DNA from: JAJPHU01 sp035553375
Lineage (GTDB): Bacteria > Planctomycetota > Planctomycetia > Gemmatales > Gemmataceae
Assembly (NCBI GenBank): GCA_035553375.1
Contig: DATNCY010000251.1
Span: 1-59,279 of the forward strand
Direction: 5' to 3'
DNA: 59,279 nucleotides
The notes beneath the pieces were generated by a model. That model was not told the DNA's origin, did no database searches, and saw only the letters and a program-made list of their open reading frames with translations. The number at the start of each line of letters is the position of its first letter. Position 1 is the stretch's first letter. Of this stretch, positions 30,586 through 39,290 are shown piece by piece. A program made the position numbers and the translations under genes.

Positions 30586-31344
30586 ATGACCGCATCGATT
30601 TTGTTGGAAATCGCCATTGCCTCGGTCGAGGACGCCTTGACCGCGCACGCGGGCGGCGCGGATCGTTTGGAATTGAACGCCGCCCTCGCGCTCGGCGGTC
30701 TAACTCCGTCGCTGGGCACCCTGATCGAGGTCAAGCAAGCGGTCGCACGGCCCGTCATGGTTATGATCCGTCCGCGCCGCGGCGGATTCTGCTACAGCGC
30801 GGCCGACTTCCGTGTCATGCAGCGTGACATCGACTTGTCACTCGCGCACGGCGCGGATGGCATCGTGTTGGGCGTATTGACTGCGGAAGGACGGATTGAT
30901 CTTGTTCGCTGCGAGCAACTCATCCGGCAGACCGGCAGTTATCCCATCGTCTTTCATCGCGCTTTCGATGTGACACCCGATCCGTTCGTCGCCCTGGAAC
31001 AACTGATCGACTTGGGCGTGCGCCGCGTGATGACGAGCGGACAGGAAGTGAGCGCGTACAACGGCACGGCACTGATCGCCGAGTTGATTCGCCGTGCGGC
31101 GGGCCGTATCGAGGTGCTGCCGGCTGCCGGCATTAATCGCTTCACGGTGGCGGATGTCGTGGCGCGAACGGGTTGCAATCAGGTCCATGCCTCACTGCGC
31201 GGCCGCCGCACGGATCGTTCCACGGTGACGCGACCACACGTTTCGTTCAGCGCTAGCAGTATCGTCAGCGAAGAACAATATAGCGCAACCGATGCCGCTG
31301 CCATCGCCGAGATGCGGATGCTGCTGGGGAATGACGTCTCTTGA
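30586..31344 (+). CDS. cutC: CutC family copper homeostasis protein
   Basis: A 252-residue CutC TIM-barrel protein: LLEIAIASVEDALTAHAGGA, DRLELNAALALGGLTPSLGT, VMIRPRRGGFCYSAADFRVM, HGADGIVLGVL, VFHRAFDVTPDPFVALEQLI and VRRVMTSGQEVSAYNGTALI are all typical. CutC was linked to copper tolerance in E. coli; its biochemical role is still unclear. Start is ATG 30586 or GTG 30574 (both with weak sites). It follows the phosphoesterase by a few bases and ends the psuG unit. The family call is firm. Confidence 0.92.
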   Translation: MTASILLEIAIASVEDALTAHAGGADRLELNAALALGGLTPSLGTLIEVKQAVARPVMVMIRPRRGGFCYSAADFRVMQRDIDLSLAHGADGIVLGVLTAEGRIDLVRCEQLIRQTGSYPIVFHRAFDVTPDPFVALEQLIDLGVRRVMTSGQEVSAYNGTALIAELIRRAAGRIEVLPAAGINRFTVADVVARTGCNQVHASLRGRRTDRSTVTRPHVSFSASSIVSEEQYSATDAAAIAEMRMLLGNDVS

Positions 31345-31445
31345 GGCGGTCCAAACGATGTACGATAGTGCGAATCACTCGATTTTCCCCGCTCGAACGG
31401 ATACGATGATGAAGGCAACTCCCCTTGTTTTGGAGAGGATCTCCC

Positions 31446-32300
31446 ATGTCCGAGAATGATAGCGAGTTGGGTTGGAAGGTTGCCTCGTGGCTCTGGGAGC
31501 GGAAGGAAGAAATTGCCCGGAAACTCGTCGATTTGTATGCTTGGTTCCGTGGCAAAAGCTCCGAAGGGGAGCAGAAAGGTAGCATCCTAATCCTGGGGCC
31601 AGGCGGCGTTGGCAAAACGACTCTTGCGAAGCTGCTCGGCGGCGAATACGACCTGTTGCTCGACCCGCCGGGACAGTATGAGGAGAGCATCGATATTGAG
31701 CATTATTCGTTACCGGGGCCGCCTGAAGTTGAGATCGTCGTTCCACCCGGTCAACAACATCGTCGAGAGGCGACGTGGAATGACCTCTTCGCCGACATCG
31801 TGGCCGGGAAGTTTCGTGGGATCATCCTGCTCGCCGCGTATGGGTATCATACGCTTGGGCGGACAAGCTACAAAGACAATCCATTGTATGCTGGCAACAA
31901 GGATGAGTTCGTCAAGGCGTTCCTCGCCGAGAGACGCGCGGAGGAGTTAGCGGTGCTGCGTCAACTCGCACCGCATATGAAGCTCAATCGAAATCGTTTA
32001 TGGTTTCTGACCTTGGTTGCCAAGCAAGACCTGTGGTGGCCCAAAAGGGGCGAGGTCGAAAAACACTACCGGGACGGTGAATACGGAGCCGAGATTCGGC
32101 AGATATTGCCTCAGCAAGACCAACAGCGGTTCCGTCACGAATTCGTTTTCGCATCTCTCGTCATTCGGAACTTCGTCACCGGCAGGGGCGAGAAGCTGAG
32201 ACCGAACGCGGAAGGTTATGACCACGCCTTGCAGGTCGAGTCCCTGCGACGGCTAATCGAAACGATTGATGCGCTGAGAACCTGGGAGGCAAGCTTATGA
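31446..32300 (+). CDS. Ras-like P-loop GTPase-type protein with C-terminal extension
   Basis: A 284-residue protein. Walker A GPGGVGKTTLAKLLGG at 51-66 follows a helical front (ELGWKVASWLWERKEEIARK). Next comes a beta strand VEIVVPPGQQHRREATWNDL, whose PPGQ occupies the position of the G3 DxxGQ motif, but the Asp is missing. A strand RGIILLAAYGYHT and a G4-like LTLVAKQDLWW follow (AKQD for NKxD), with a helical end. This pattern fits Ras/Arf-like GTPases with lost or altered hydrolysis. The ATG at 31446 has GGAGAGG upstream. It overlaps the next gene by 4 bp (ATGA), forming a coupled two-gene unit of unknown role. The G-protein call is by motif order only. Confidence 0.8.
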   Translation: MSENDSELGWKVASWLWERKEEIARKLVDLYAWFRGKSSEGEQKGSILILGPGGVGKTTLAKLLGGEYDLLLDPPGQYEESIDIEHYSLPGPPEVEIVVPPGQQHRREATWNDLFADIVAGKFRGIILLAAYGYHTLGRTSYKDNPLYAGNKDEFVKAFLAERRAEELAVLRQLAPHMKLNRNRLWFLTLVAKQDLWWPKRGEVEKHYRDGEYGAEIRQILPQQDQQRFRHEFVFASLVIRNFVTGRGEKLRPNAEGYDHALQVESLRRLIETIDALRTWEASL

Positions 32301-32665
32301 ACGAAACGACTCCCTTGGATCCTTCCAAGCAATTTGTTGCCGCCGTGATTCCGCTCCTGAAGGAATACCTCGAAAAGCTCCGCTCCATCGCCGAAGAGGC
32401 TCAAAGGATTCGGGAAGTATTCGCGAAGGAGCGACTGGACAAGGAAAAGAAACGTATTCTGACCCTCAAATATGATCTTCTGACTCAGCTTTTCAAACGG
32501 CTCAGCCCACCCGCGACCCAGTTGGCTCAAGAAGTGTCCCAAAGAATCGAGCATGGAAAGCTCGATGAGTTGGATCGAGTGGAGTTAATGTTGCGATTGG
32601 CGGAATACGAGCATGCTCTGCTGTCGCTCCCGCGCGTTTTCTCGATGGGTCCGTTGGCGGCCTGA
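32297..32665 (+). CDS. Helical partner protein of the GTPase-like gene
   Basis: A 122-residue protein of mostly charged amphipathic helices, likely a coiled coil (VIPLLKEYLEKLRSIAEEAQ, RIREVFAKERLDKEKKRILT, LAQEVSQRIEHGKLDELDRV). No signal peptide or known domain. It starts within the GTPase-like gene's stop (ATGA, 32297-32300), so its translation is coupled and the two products probably interact. I do not recognise a family. It could be an effector, a GAP-like regulator or a structural adaptor. Confidence 0.8.
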   Translation: MNETTPLDPSKQFVAAVIPLLKEYLEKLRSIAEEAQRIREVFAKERLDKEKKRILTLKYDLLTQLFKRLSPPATQLAQEVSQRIEHGKLDELDRVELMLRLAEYEHALLSLPRVFSMGPLAA

Positions 32666-32849
32666 CGACCGCCGGGCGGAAAGGACCGTTCATGCCTGCC
32701 TCTGTCTCCCGCCGTCCCGCGAGCTTTCGCGGATTCTGCTTGCACACCGGCTCGCGTCCGGCTACATTCAAATTACCTGCCTGAATTCGTCTCGCCCGCG
32801 GATCTTACCAGCCGCGCCCGTGAAACCGATGTTCGAGTCATCCGCTGCC

Positions 32850-35177
32850 ATGCTCCCTACCAAAACTACCCTGTTGTTTGCCGTGGCTGCCCTCCTCGGA
32901 CTCAGTCCCGTTCCGCTGCACGCGGACGGACCTAGCGCGGCCGACGTGGAATTCTTCGAGAAAAAAGTGCGGCCCGTTTTCGTCGCGCACTGTTTTAAGT
33001 GTCATGGCAACGGCAAAGCGAAAGGTGGGCTGAGCCTGGCATCGCGAGACGCCATGATGAAGGGCGGCGATTCCGGGCCGGTCATTGTGCCGGGACAACC
33101 CGCGAAAAGTCCGATTATTCAAGCCATTCGCTACGAGGGGGAAACCCAGATGCCCCCCAAAAAGAAACTCACCGAGCGTGACATCGCCGAGTTGACCGCC
33201 TGGGTCCAGCGCGGAGCGCCCTGGCCCGCTGAGCCTGTTGTCGAAGGGGCAATCCGCGCGCCGGGTCTGCCGATCACCGCCGCCGACCGCGCGTTTTGGT
33301 CGTTTCGACCCATTGCCGATCCACCGCTGCCCGCGATCAAGGACAAAGCATGGCCGCGAAAACCCCTCGATCATTTTATCCTGGCGAAACTGGAAGGACG
33401 CGGTTTGCATCCGGTGCGTCCCGCCGACAAGCACGCCTTGCTACGGCGTGTCACGTTGGATCTGACAGGTTTGCCGCCCACGCCGGAGGAAGTCCATGCG
33501 TTTGTCCGCGATTCATCGCCGAATGCCTTCGCCAAGGTGGTTGATCGGCTGCTAGCCTCGCCGCACTACGGCGAACGCTGGGGACGGCACTGGCTCGATG
33601 TGGCCCGTTATGGCGAAGATCAGGCGCACACCTTCGCGGCTCGCCTTTTCCCCGGTGGCTACCGCTATCGCGATTGGGTGGTCAAGGCGCTCAACGACGA
33701 TATACCCTATGATCATTTCATCATCGAGCAGATTGCCGGCGATCTACTGAAAAGCGGCGAGGCTGCCGAGCATTTGCCGGCGCTCGGTTTCTTCGCGCTG
33801 GGGCCGCATTACTACGAAGACGGTGCGGCGCGAAAGCTCGTACAAGCGACGGAACTGGATGATCGCATTGACACGCTGACGCGAGGCTTTCTCGGTCTGA
33901 CCGTGTCGTGCGCGCGTTGCCACGATCACAAGTTCGATCCCATCTCGCAGAGCGATTACTACTCGCTGGCCGGCGTCTTCCAGAGTACGAAGTATCAGGA
34001 AGTCCCGGTGGGGCCGGCCTCCGTGATTGAGAAATACAAGGCGAGCCAGGCCAAAATCCGCGAGCAGGATACGAAGATCAAGCAGTTCGTCAAAGCGGAA
34101 GGCAAGGGGCAGGGCGAGAAGAAGCTCAACGACGCGGCCAAGAAGAAATTGAAGGATCTGCGCCGCGAATTGGATCAGTTAAAAAAGACCGCTCCGCCGG
34201 CACCGCCGATTGTGCATACGCTCAGCGAGGGACAGCCGGCCGACATGCGTATCTATCTGCGCGGCAATCCCGACAAGGAAGGCGATGTCGCTCCGCGGCG
34301 CTTCCTGCGGATCGTTGCCGGTGAACAACCGCCGCCCTTCAAACAGGGCAGTGGCCGGCTCGAATTGGCGCAGGCCATCGCCAGTCCGAAGAACCCGCTG
34401 ACGGCGCGCGTTCTGGTCAATCGCATCTGGCAGTATCATTTCGGCAAGGGGCTGGTCGGCACGCCCAGCAATTTCGGCAAGCTCGGCGAACGACCGACGC
34501 ATCCGGAGTTGCTCGACCACTTGGCCACGCGATTCATCGCCTCCGGCTGGTCGATGAAGGCATTGCACCGCGAGATTTTGCTGTCGGCCACGTATCAGTT
34601 GAGTTGCCAACACGAGGAGCGGAACAACGCGGTCGATCCGGGGAATCAACTGTTGGGACGCATGAATCGTCAGCGACTCGATGTGGAAGCGTGGCGCGAT
34701 GCGCTGCTGGCCGTATCCGGCGAATTGGATGATCGCATCGGCGGTTCGCCTGCGGACCTCGGCGATGGCGGCAACAAGCGGCGCACGCTCTATGCCAAGG
34801 TCAGCCGGCACAACCTCAGCAATCTGCTGCGTTTGTTCGATTTTCCCGATCCCAATATCACCAGCGGCTCGCGGCCCGTGACCATCGTGCCGTTGCAACA
34901 GCTATTCGTCCTCAACAGCGAGTTCATGATCGCCCGCGCCCGCGCTCTGGCCGGACGGTTGGCAGCCGAAGACAAGGATGATGCCGGCCGCATTCGCAAG
35001 GCGTTCGTGCGGGTATATGGCCGAGACGCCAGTGAGCGCGAGATGCAAGTGGGACTGGCGTTTCTCCACGCCTCAGAAGAACAGGCGCGGCCCGGCGAAC
35101 CGAAAATCACGCTTAGCCGCTGGGAACAATATGCTCAGGTATTGCTGAGCGCCAATGAATTTACTTTTGTCGATTAA
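32850..35177 (+). CDS. Planctomycete cytochrome c (PSCyt1) / DUF1549 / DUF1553 secreted protein
   Basis: A 775-residue exported protein. Signal peptide MLPTKTTLLFAVAALLGLSP with cleavage near LHA; then a heme-binding CFKCHG domain (PSCyt1-type, with VPGQPAKSPIIQAIR and MPPKKKLTERDIAELTAWVQ); then DUF1549 (LDHFILAKLEGRGLHPVRPA, SPHYGERWGRHWLDVARYGE) with a second CARCHDHKFDP motif; a Lys-rich helical linker; and DUF1553 (FKQGSGRLELAQAIASPKNP, VNRIWQYHFGKGLVGTPSNF). These proteins are expanded in planctomycetes and proposed for polysaccharide or heme-linked oxidative processes in the periplasm, but are not proven. An ATG at 32829 would add 7 residues. The DUF1501 partner follows. Confidence 0.92.
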   Translation: MLPTKTTLLFAVAALLGLSPVPLHADGPSAADVEFFEKKVRPVFVAHCFKCHGNGKAKGGLSLASRDAMMKGGDSGPVIVPGQPAKSPIIQAIRYEGETQMPPKKKLTERDIAELTAWVQRGAPWPAEPVVEGAIRAPGLPITAADRAFWSFRPIADPPLPAIKDKAWPRKPLDHFILAKLEGRGLHPVRPADKHALLRRVTLDLTGLPPTPEEVHAFVRDSSPNAFAKVVDRLLASPHYGERWGRHWLDVARYGEDQAHTFAARLFPGGYRYRDWVVKALNDDIPYDHFIIEQIAGDLLKSGEAAEHLPALGFFALGPHYYEDGAARKLVQATELDDRIDTLTRGFLGLTVSCARCHDHKFDPISQSDYYSLAGVFQSTKYQEVPVGPASVIEKYKASQAKIREQDTKIKQFVKAEGKGQGEKKLNDAAKKKLKDLRRELDQLKKTAPPAPPIVHTLSEGQPADMRIYLRGNPDKEGDVAPRRFLRIVAGEQPPPFKQGSGRLELAQAIASPKNPLTARVLVNRIWQYHFGKGLVGTPSNFGKLGERPTHPELLDHLATRFIASGWSMKALHREILLSATYQLSCQHEERNNAVDPGNQLLGRMNRQRLDVEAWRDALLAVSGELDDRIGGSPADLGDGGNKRRTLYAKVSRHNLSNLLRLFDFPDPNITSGSRPVTIVPLQQLFVLNSEFMIARARALAGRLAAEDKDDAGRIRKAFVRVYGRDASEREMQVGLAFLHASEEQARPGEPKITLSRWEQYAQVLLSANEFTFVD

Positions 35178-35183
35178 TAGATC

Positions 35184-35284
35184 CTCCCCTCTCCCCTGTA
35201 CTCGGGGAGAGGGGTTGGGGGTGAGGGGGCAGCGTTTCCCCCTCACCCCCAACCCCTCTCCCCCGAGTACAGGGGAGAGGGGAG
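35184..35284. repeat. 101-bp inverted repeat between the cytochrome/DUF1549 and DUF1501 genes
   Basis: Arms of about 46 bp start CTCCCCTCTCCCCTGTACTC and end with the complement, across the loop CAGCGTTT. One arm has the run CGGGG, the other CCCCC. The outer part equals the element at 986-1019. It fills the 128-bp gap between two co-directional genes. Confidence 0.92.
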
Positions 35285-35305
35285 AAAGACCACGGAGCAT
35301 CGGTC

Positions 35306-36703
35306 ATGCAACCTCGGATGAACCGCCGGCAAATGCTGTGCAGTCTGGGCAACGGCTTCGGCGCTCTTGGCTTGGCGAGCGTGCTGGCCGGCGAGGGATT
35401 GCTCGGCTCCTCGCTACAAGCCGCGACCAGCGGCGCGAGCAATCCGCTGGCACCCAAGGCACCCCACTTCACGCCGCGTGCCAAGCGCGTCATTTTTCTG
35501 TTTATGAATGGCGGTCCCTCGCAGGTCGATACGTTCGATCCCAAGCCGGCACTGGCGAAGTACAAAGGGGAGACGAAAGAGGGAACCAAACGCGGCAAAG
35601 GCGGCGGCAAACTGCTGCCCTCGCCGTTCAAGTTCGCCAAGTACGGCAAGAGCGGTATCGACGTAAGCGAACTATTTCCGCATGTGGCCCGCTGTGTCGA
35701 TGACCTCTGCGTCATCCGCTCGATGCACACGAACACGCCCAATCACGAGCCATCGCTGCTCATCATGAACTCCGGCGAATCGCAACCGACGCGACCGAGC
35801 ATGGGATCGTGGCTGAGCTATGGATTGGGTTCGGAGAACCAGAACCTGCCCGGCTATGTCGTCCTTTGTCCCGGCAAGCCGGTCGTCGGCCCGCAGCTGT
35901 GGAGCAACAGTTTCCTGCCGGGTATCTACCAGGGCACGCACATCAACAATTCGCGCATCGATCCGAAGAACATCATTCAGAATGTGGCCAACAGCCATCT
36001 GCCGCGCGGCGCCCAGCGCCGCCAGCTCGATCTCTTGCAGCAGATGAACGAGTCCCATTTGCAGCAGCGCGGCCAAGACGCTCAACTCGAAGCCCGTATC
36101 GCTTCGCTGGAAATGGCCTACCGTATGCAGACCGAGGCGCAGGAAGCGTTCGATCTGACGCGCGAGACGGCACCCACACGCAAGCAATACGGTGACGGCG
36201 CGTTCGCCAATGCCTGTCTCATCGCGCGGCGCTTGGCCGAGCGCGGCGTGCGCATGACGCAGATTTACTACGGCAACGGCCAACCGTGGGACGATCACGG
36301 CGACATCCTCAACCATCGCAATCACGCCCGGCAATCGGATCAACCGATCGCGGCGCTGTTGCACGATCTGAAAGCGCGTGGATTGCTCGACGAAACGCTT
36401 GTCTTGTGGGGCGGCGAATTCGGTCGCACACCGGCATCGGAAGGCAGCAAGGGCCGCGATCACAATAGCAAGGGCTTCACGATGTGGCTGGCCGGCGGCG
36501 GCATCAAGGGCGGTATCATCCACGGCGCGACTGACGAATTCGGCGGCACCGCCGTCGAGAAGAAAGTGCATGTCCACGACCTGCACGCCACCATTCTGCA
36601 TCTGCTCGGCATCGATCACGAACGACTCACTTTCCGCTACAGCGGCCGCGATTTCCGCCTCACCGATGTGCATGGCGAAGTCGTCCGCGAGATTCTGGCG
36701 TGA
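35306..36703 (+). CDS. DUF1501 exported protein with Tat-type signal
   Basis: A 465-residue DUF1501 protein (alkaline-phosphatase/sulfatase-like fold). The N-terminus MQPRMNRRQMLCSLGNGFGA is a twin-arginine-like signal (NRRQML). It then has RVIFLFMNGGPSQVDTFDPK, SELFPHVARCVDDLCVIRSM, HTNTPNHEPSLLIMNSGESQ, RPSMGSWLSYGLGSENQNLP, LVLWGGEFGRTPASEGSKGR and DHNSKGFTMWLAGGGIKGGI. These are typical of planctomycete DUF1501 proteins, which are almost always paired with PSCyt1/DUF1549 genes as here. Probably periplasmic; the substrate is unknown. GGAG lies about 9 bp upstream of the start. Confident of the family. Confidence 0.94.
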   Translation: MQPRMNRRQMLCSLGNGFGALGLASVLAGEGLLGSSLQAATSGASNPLAPKAPHFTPRAKRVIFLFMNGGPSQVDTFDPKPALAKYKGETKEGTKRGKGGGKLLPSPFKFAKYGKSGIDVSELFPHVARCVDDLCVIRSMHTNTPNHEPSLLIMNSGESQPTRPSMGSWLSYGLGSENQNLPGYVVLCPGKPVVGPQLWSNSFLPGIYQGTHINNSRIDPKNIIQNVANSHLPRGAQRRQLDLLQQMNESHLQQRGQDAQLEARIASLEMAYRMQTEAQEAFDLTRETAPTRKQYGDGAFANACLIARRLAERGVRMTQIYYGNGQPWDDHGDILNHRNHARQSDQPIAALLHDLKARGLLDETLVLWGGEFGRTPASEGSKGRDHNSKGFTMWLAGGGIKGGIIHGATDEFGGTAVEKKVHVHDLHATILHLLGIDHERLTFRYSGRDFRLTDVHGEVVREILA

Positions 36704-36733
36704 TAAATCTCACAAGCGTGTCGGGCGCGCGTA

Positions 36734-36776
36734 GGGCGTAAGCCTCTGTTGTTTTCAACAGGGGGCTTACGCCCCA
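36734..36776 (+). repeat. Hairpin after the DUF1501 gene
   Basis: GGGCGTAAGCCTCTGTTG (36734-36751) pairs with CAACAGGGGGCTTACGCCCC (36757-36776), loop TTTTC. The stem is strong but has no T-run on either side; it may still end transcription of the DUF1501 gene. Confidence 0.7.
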
Positions 36777-36822
36777 CGCGGCGATGGCTTTGCACGGTAC
36801 GAAAGTTGCCTTAAAAACGACT

Positions 36823-36871
36823 GCCAGCCCGCAGCGCAAGCAAAGGAAGGAATGCCTTTGCGCCGCAGGCT
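36823..36871. repeat. Degenerate CCAGCCCGCAGCGCAAGC hairpin
   Basis: GCCAGCCCGCAGCGCAAGCA then AAGG (36823-36846) against CCTTTGCGCCGCAGGCT (36855-36871): the right arm has lost several bases compared with the copy at 27299-27355. Confidence 0.75.
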
Positions 36872-36922
36872 AAGAGGCCGCGCGTCGAGACCGCACATCC
36901 ATCGATCTTTCAGGAGGTTCCC

Positions 36923-37693
36923 ATGCAAGCAACCGCAACGGCTCCTTCACGAATGCGCCATCCGTCGTTACGACAACACACTCGGCCGGCACCAAGCGTC
37001 AATGTCGGTGAGAAAGAACGTATGCTGTCCGTCCTCAGCGGCGGCGTTCTGGGGCTATTGGGCCTGGCGCGCGGCTCGCTGGGTGGATTGACTCTCGCGG
37101 CTGTGGGTGGTTCGCTGCTCTACCGCGGGATAACCGGCCATTGCTACCTTTATCAATCCCTTGATGTCAGCACCGCGACGCCGCGCGGCCCGTCCGCTAG
37201 TATCGCCGCCGGCCACGGGGTCAAGGTGGACGAGAGCATCATTATCAACCGCGATCCCAGCGTGCTGTACAGTTTCTGGCGCAACTTTGAGAACCTAGGC
37301 CGCTTCATGCAGCACTTGGAGAGCGTCGAGGTGCGGTCCGATGGGCGTTCGCATTGGAGGGCACGCGGTCCAATGGGCATGACTTTCGCCTGGGACGCGG
37401 AGGTCATCAACGAGAAAGAAAACGAATTGATCGCCTGGCGTTCCGTGGATGGCAGCGAAGTGGATACGGCCGGCTCCGTCCATTTTCGCGTTCTGCCGAA
37501 CGGTCGAGGGACCGAGATGCGCGTTGTACTCAAGTACGATGGCCATGCGGCCCAGCTCGCGGCACCGCTCGCTCGTCTTTTGGGCGCATCGCCGCGCCAG
37601 CAGATTCACGACGATTTGCGGCGATTCAAGCAAGTCATGGAGTCCGGCGAACTCGCCACGATCGAAGGTCAACCGAGAGGCCAATGCCGCTAA
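36923..37693 (+). CDS. SRPBCC (START-like) protein with N-terminal membrane domain
   Basis: A 256-residue protein. Residues 25-85 form a DUF2892-like pair of hydrophobic segments (GGVLGLLGLARGSLGGLTLA, GGSLLYRGITGHCYLYQSL). An SRPBCC/polyketide-cyclase-like domain follows from about 100 (KVDESIIINRDPSVLYSFWR, NFENLGRFMQHLESVEVRSD, WDAEVINEKENELIAWRSVD, FRVLPNGRGTEMRVVLKYDG). SRPBCC domains bind hydrophobic ligands. The ATG has AGGAGG upstream (37- to 36-kb junction, 36912-36917). A Zn-dependent alcohol dehydrogenase follows after a hairpin repeat; I recall similar SRPBCC-ADH pairs in soil bacteria, in stress-related clusters. Ligand and function unknown. Confidence 0.87.
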   Translation: MQATATAPSRMRHPSLRQHTRPAPSVNVGEKERMLSVLSGGVLGLLGLARGSLGGLTLAAVGGSLLYRGITGHCYLYQSLDVSTATPRGPSASIAAGHGVKVDESIIINRDPSVLYSFWRNFENLGRFMQHLESVEVRSDGRSHWRARGPMGMTFAWDAEVINEKENELIAWRSVDGSEVDTAGSVHFRVLPNGRGTEMRVVLKYDGHAAQLAAPLARLLGASPRQQIHDDLRRFKQVMESGELATIEGQPRGQCR

Positions 37694-37706
37694 GACTTTA
37701 TTTCCA

Positions 37707-37763
37707 CTAGCCCGGAGCGCCAGCGACGGGGTGAAGAAACCCGTGGCTGGCGCTCCGGGCTAG
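37707..37763. repeat. CTAGCCCGGAGCGCCAGC inverted repeat
   Basis: Perfect 18-bp arms 37707-37724 and 37746-37763 around GACGGGGTGAAGAAACCCGTG, which itself pairs partly (ACGGG/CCCGT). It lies between the SRPBCC and dehydrogenase genes. Same family as 10519-10567. Confidence 0.9.
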
Positions 37764-37798
37764 TGAGAGAATGCTCCCCAGAACAAGGAAACCTTACG

Positions 37799-38968
37799 AT
37801 GAAAGCAGTTTGTTGGTGCGGCACGGGAAGCATGCACGTCGAGCAAGTCCCGCAACCGCGCATTCTCAATCCTCATGATGCCATCGTGCGCATCACGCTA
37901 ACGGCCATCTGCGGTTCGGACCTTCATCTGTATGACGGATTCATTCCGACCATGCAGAAGGGCGATATTGTCGGCCACGAGTTCATGGGCGAAGTGATCG
38001 AGGTCGGCAAGGAGGTCAAGAACCTCCATCCGGGCGATCGCGTCGTGGTGCCGTTCACTATTTCCTGCGGGCGATGTTTCTTCTGTCAGCGACAGATGTT
38101 TTCCGCCTGCGACAACACCAATCCCAACGCCACCATTGCCGAGACGCTGTACGGCTACTCCGGTGCCGCCCTGTTCGGCTATTCGCACATGATGGGCGGA
38201 TACGCCGGCGGCCAAGCCGAGTTCGTTCGCGTGCCCTTTGCCGATGTGGGGCCGATCAAGGTGCCCGAACATCTCAGCGATGAACAAGTGCTGTTTCTGT
38301 CCGACATTTTCCCCACGGCCTACCAAGCCGCGGAGAATTGCGGCATTGTGCCCGGCGACACCGTCGCCATCTGGGGCTGCGGGCCGGTTGGCCTGCTCAC
38401 GATCAAATGTGCTTACCTGCTCGGTGCCGCGCGCGTCATCGCCATCGACCGCTTCCCCGAGCGGCTGCGCATGGCGCGCGACAAGGCCGGCGCAGAGATC
38501 CTCAACTACGAACACACCGATGTTCGCGAGGAATTGCACGAAAGGACGGGCGGACGCGGTCCCGACGCCTGCATCGACGCCGTCGGCCTGGAGGCGCACG
38601 GCCCTGGAATCTTTGGCCTGTATGACCGTGTGAAAACCATCACGATGCAGGAAACGGATCGCGCCTATGTGCTGCGGCAAGCAATTCAGGCCTGCCGTAA
38701 GGAGGGTACTGTGTCGATCCCCGGCGTCTATGGCGGCGTGATTGACAAGATGCCGATGGGAGCGGCCTTCGGCAAAGGGTTGACCTTGCGTATGGGGCAG
38801 ACGCATGTTCAGCATTACATGCCCATTCTGCTCAATTTGATCGAGAAGGGAGCGATCGACCCCTCCTTCATCATCACGCACCGCGCCCGCCTCGCTGATG
38901 CTCCCCAACTGTATGAGACGTTCAAGCGCAAGCAGGACGAGTGCATCAAGGTGGTACTCAAGCCCTGA
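37799..38968 (+). CDS. Zinc-dependent alcohol dehydrogenase
   Basis: A 389-residue medium-chain dehydrogenase. Catalytic zinc ligands are in ICGSDLHLYDG (Cys) and VGHEFMGEV (His-Glu); the structural-zinc loop is CGRCFFCQRQMFSAC with four Cys; the NAD(P) motif is WGCGPVGLL. Overall it resembles glutathione-independent formaldehyde dehydrogenase-like proteins (GGYAGGQAEFVRVPFADVGP is typical). The ATG at 37799 has AAGGAAA about 8 bp upstream. It oxidises an alcohol or aldehyde, but the substrate is not readable from sequence. It is probably co-transcribed with the SRPBCC gene and is followed by a strong terminator at 39008. Confident of the family. Confidence 0.94.
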   Translation: MKAVCWCGTGSMHVEQVPQPRILNPHDAIVRITLTAICGSDLHLYDGFIPTMQKGDIVGHEFMGEVIEVGKEVKNLHPGDRVVVPFTISCGRCFFCQRQMFSACDNTNPNATIAETLYGYSGAALFGYSHMMGGYAGGQAEFVRVPFADVGPIKVPEHLSDEQVLFLSDIFPTAYQAAENCGIVPGDTVAIWGCGPVGLLTIKCAYLLGAARVIAIDRFPERLRMARDKAGAEILNYEHTDVREELHERTGGRGPDACIDAVGLEAHGPGIFGLYDRVKTITMQETDRAYVLRQAIQACRKEGTVSIPGVYGGVIDKMPMGAAFGKGLTLRMGQTHVQHYMPILLNLIEKGAIDPSFIITHRARLADAPQLYETFKRKQDECIKVVLKP

Positions 38969-39007
38969 CTCGCGGAACTTGTTTCTCCATTCTGAAAACG
39001 ATCCAGA

Positions 39008-39038
39008 CAACTCCGGGATAATCTCCCGGAGTTGTTTT
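39008..39038 (+). terminator. Intrinsic terminator of the alcohol dehydrogenase gene
   Basis: Perfect 11-bp stem CAACTCCGGGA / TCCCGGAGTTG with loop TAATC, followed by TTTT. The most canonical rho-independent terminator in the window. Confidence 0.85.
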
Positions 39039-39200
39039 CGCTCTGCCTCATCAGCCATTTCCTCTCGTCTTGTCACTTGCCTTCTCAAGGATGCGCAATG
39101 CCGGTGTCACTCTCTTCTCCACCGGCTCATTTCCCGCGAAAAATGCTTGCGAAAGCCTGGTGAAATCGCGGGAAGATTGGCGTGCCTTCATTCTCTGCGG

Positions 39201-39215
39201 TGGCACATATTTTGC
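39201..39215 (+). promoter_or_regulatory. Candidate sigma-54 promoter before the TIGR03000 gene
   Basis: TGGCAC-N5-TTGC (39201-39206 and 39212-39215), matching the -24/-12 consensus core TGGCAC-N5-TTGC exactly, 75 bp before the ATG. No enhancer-binding regulator gene is in the window. Confidence 0.5.
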
Positions 39216-39290
39216 CCAGATTCTTCAGACTCCCGAAGCGCGGCGAGTTTGTGGCGATTTACCTGAGTTTCGTTCAGAGGAGGTTCTCGC

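Larger units (their letters stand above)
38969..39290. other. 322-bp gap between the dehydrogenase and TIGR03000 genes
   Basis: It holds the dehydrogenase terminator (39008-39038) and a sigma-54-like site (39201-39215). The stretch between them (39040-39200) shows no gene or repeat that I can support. Confidence 0.6.
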
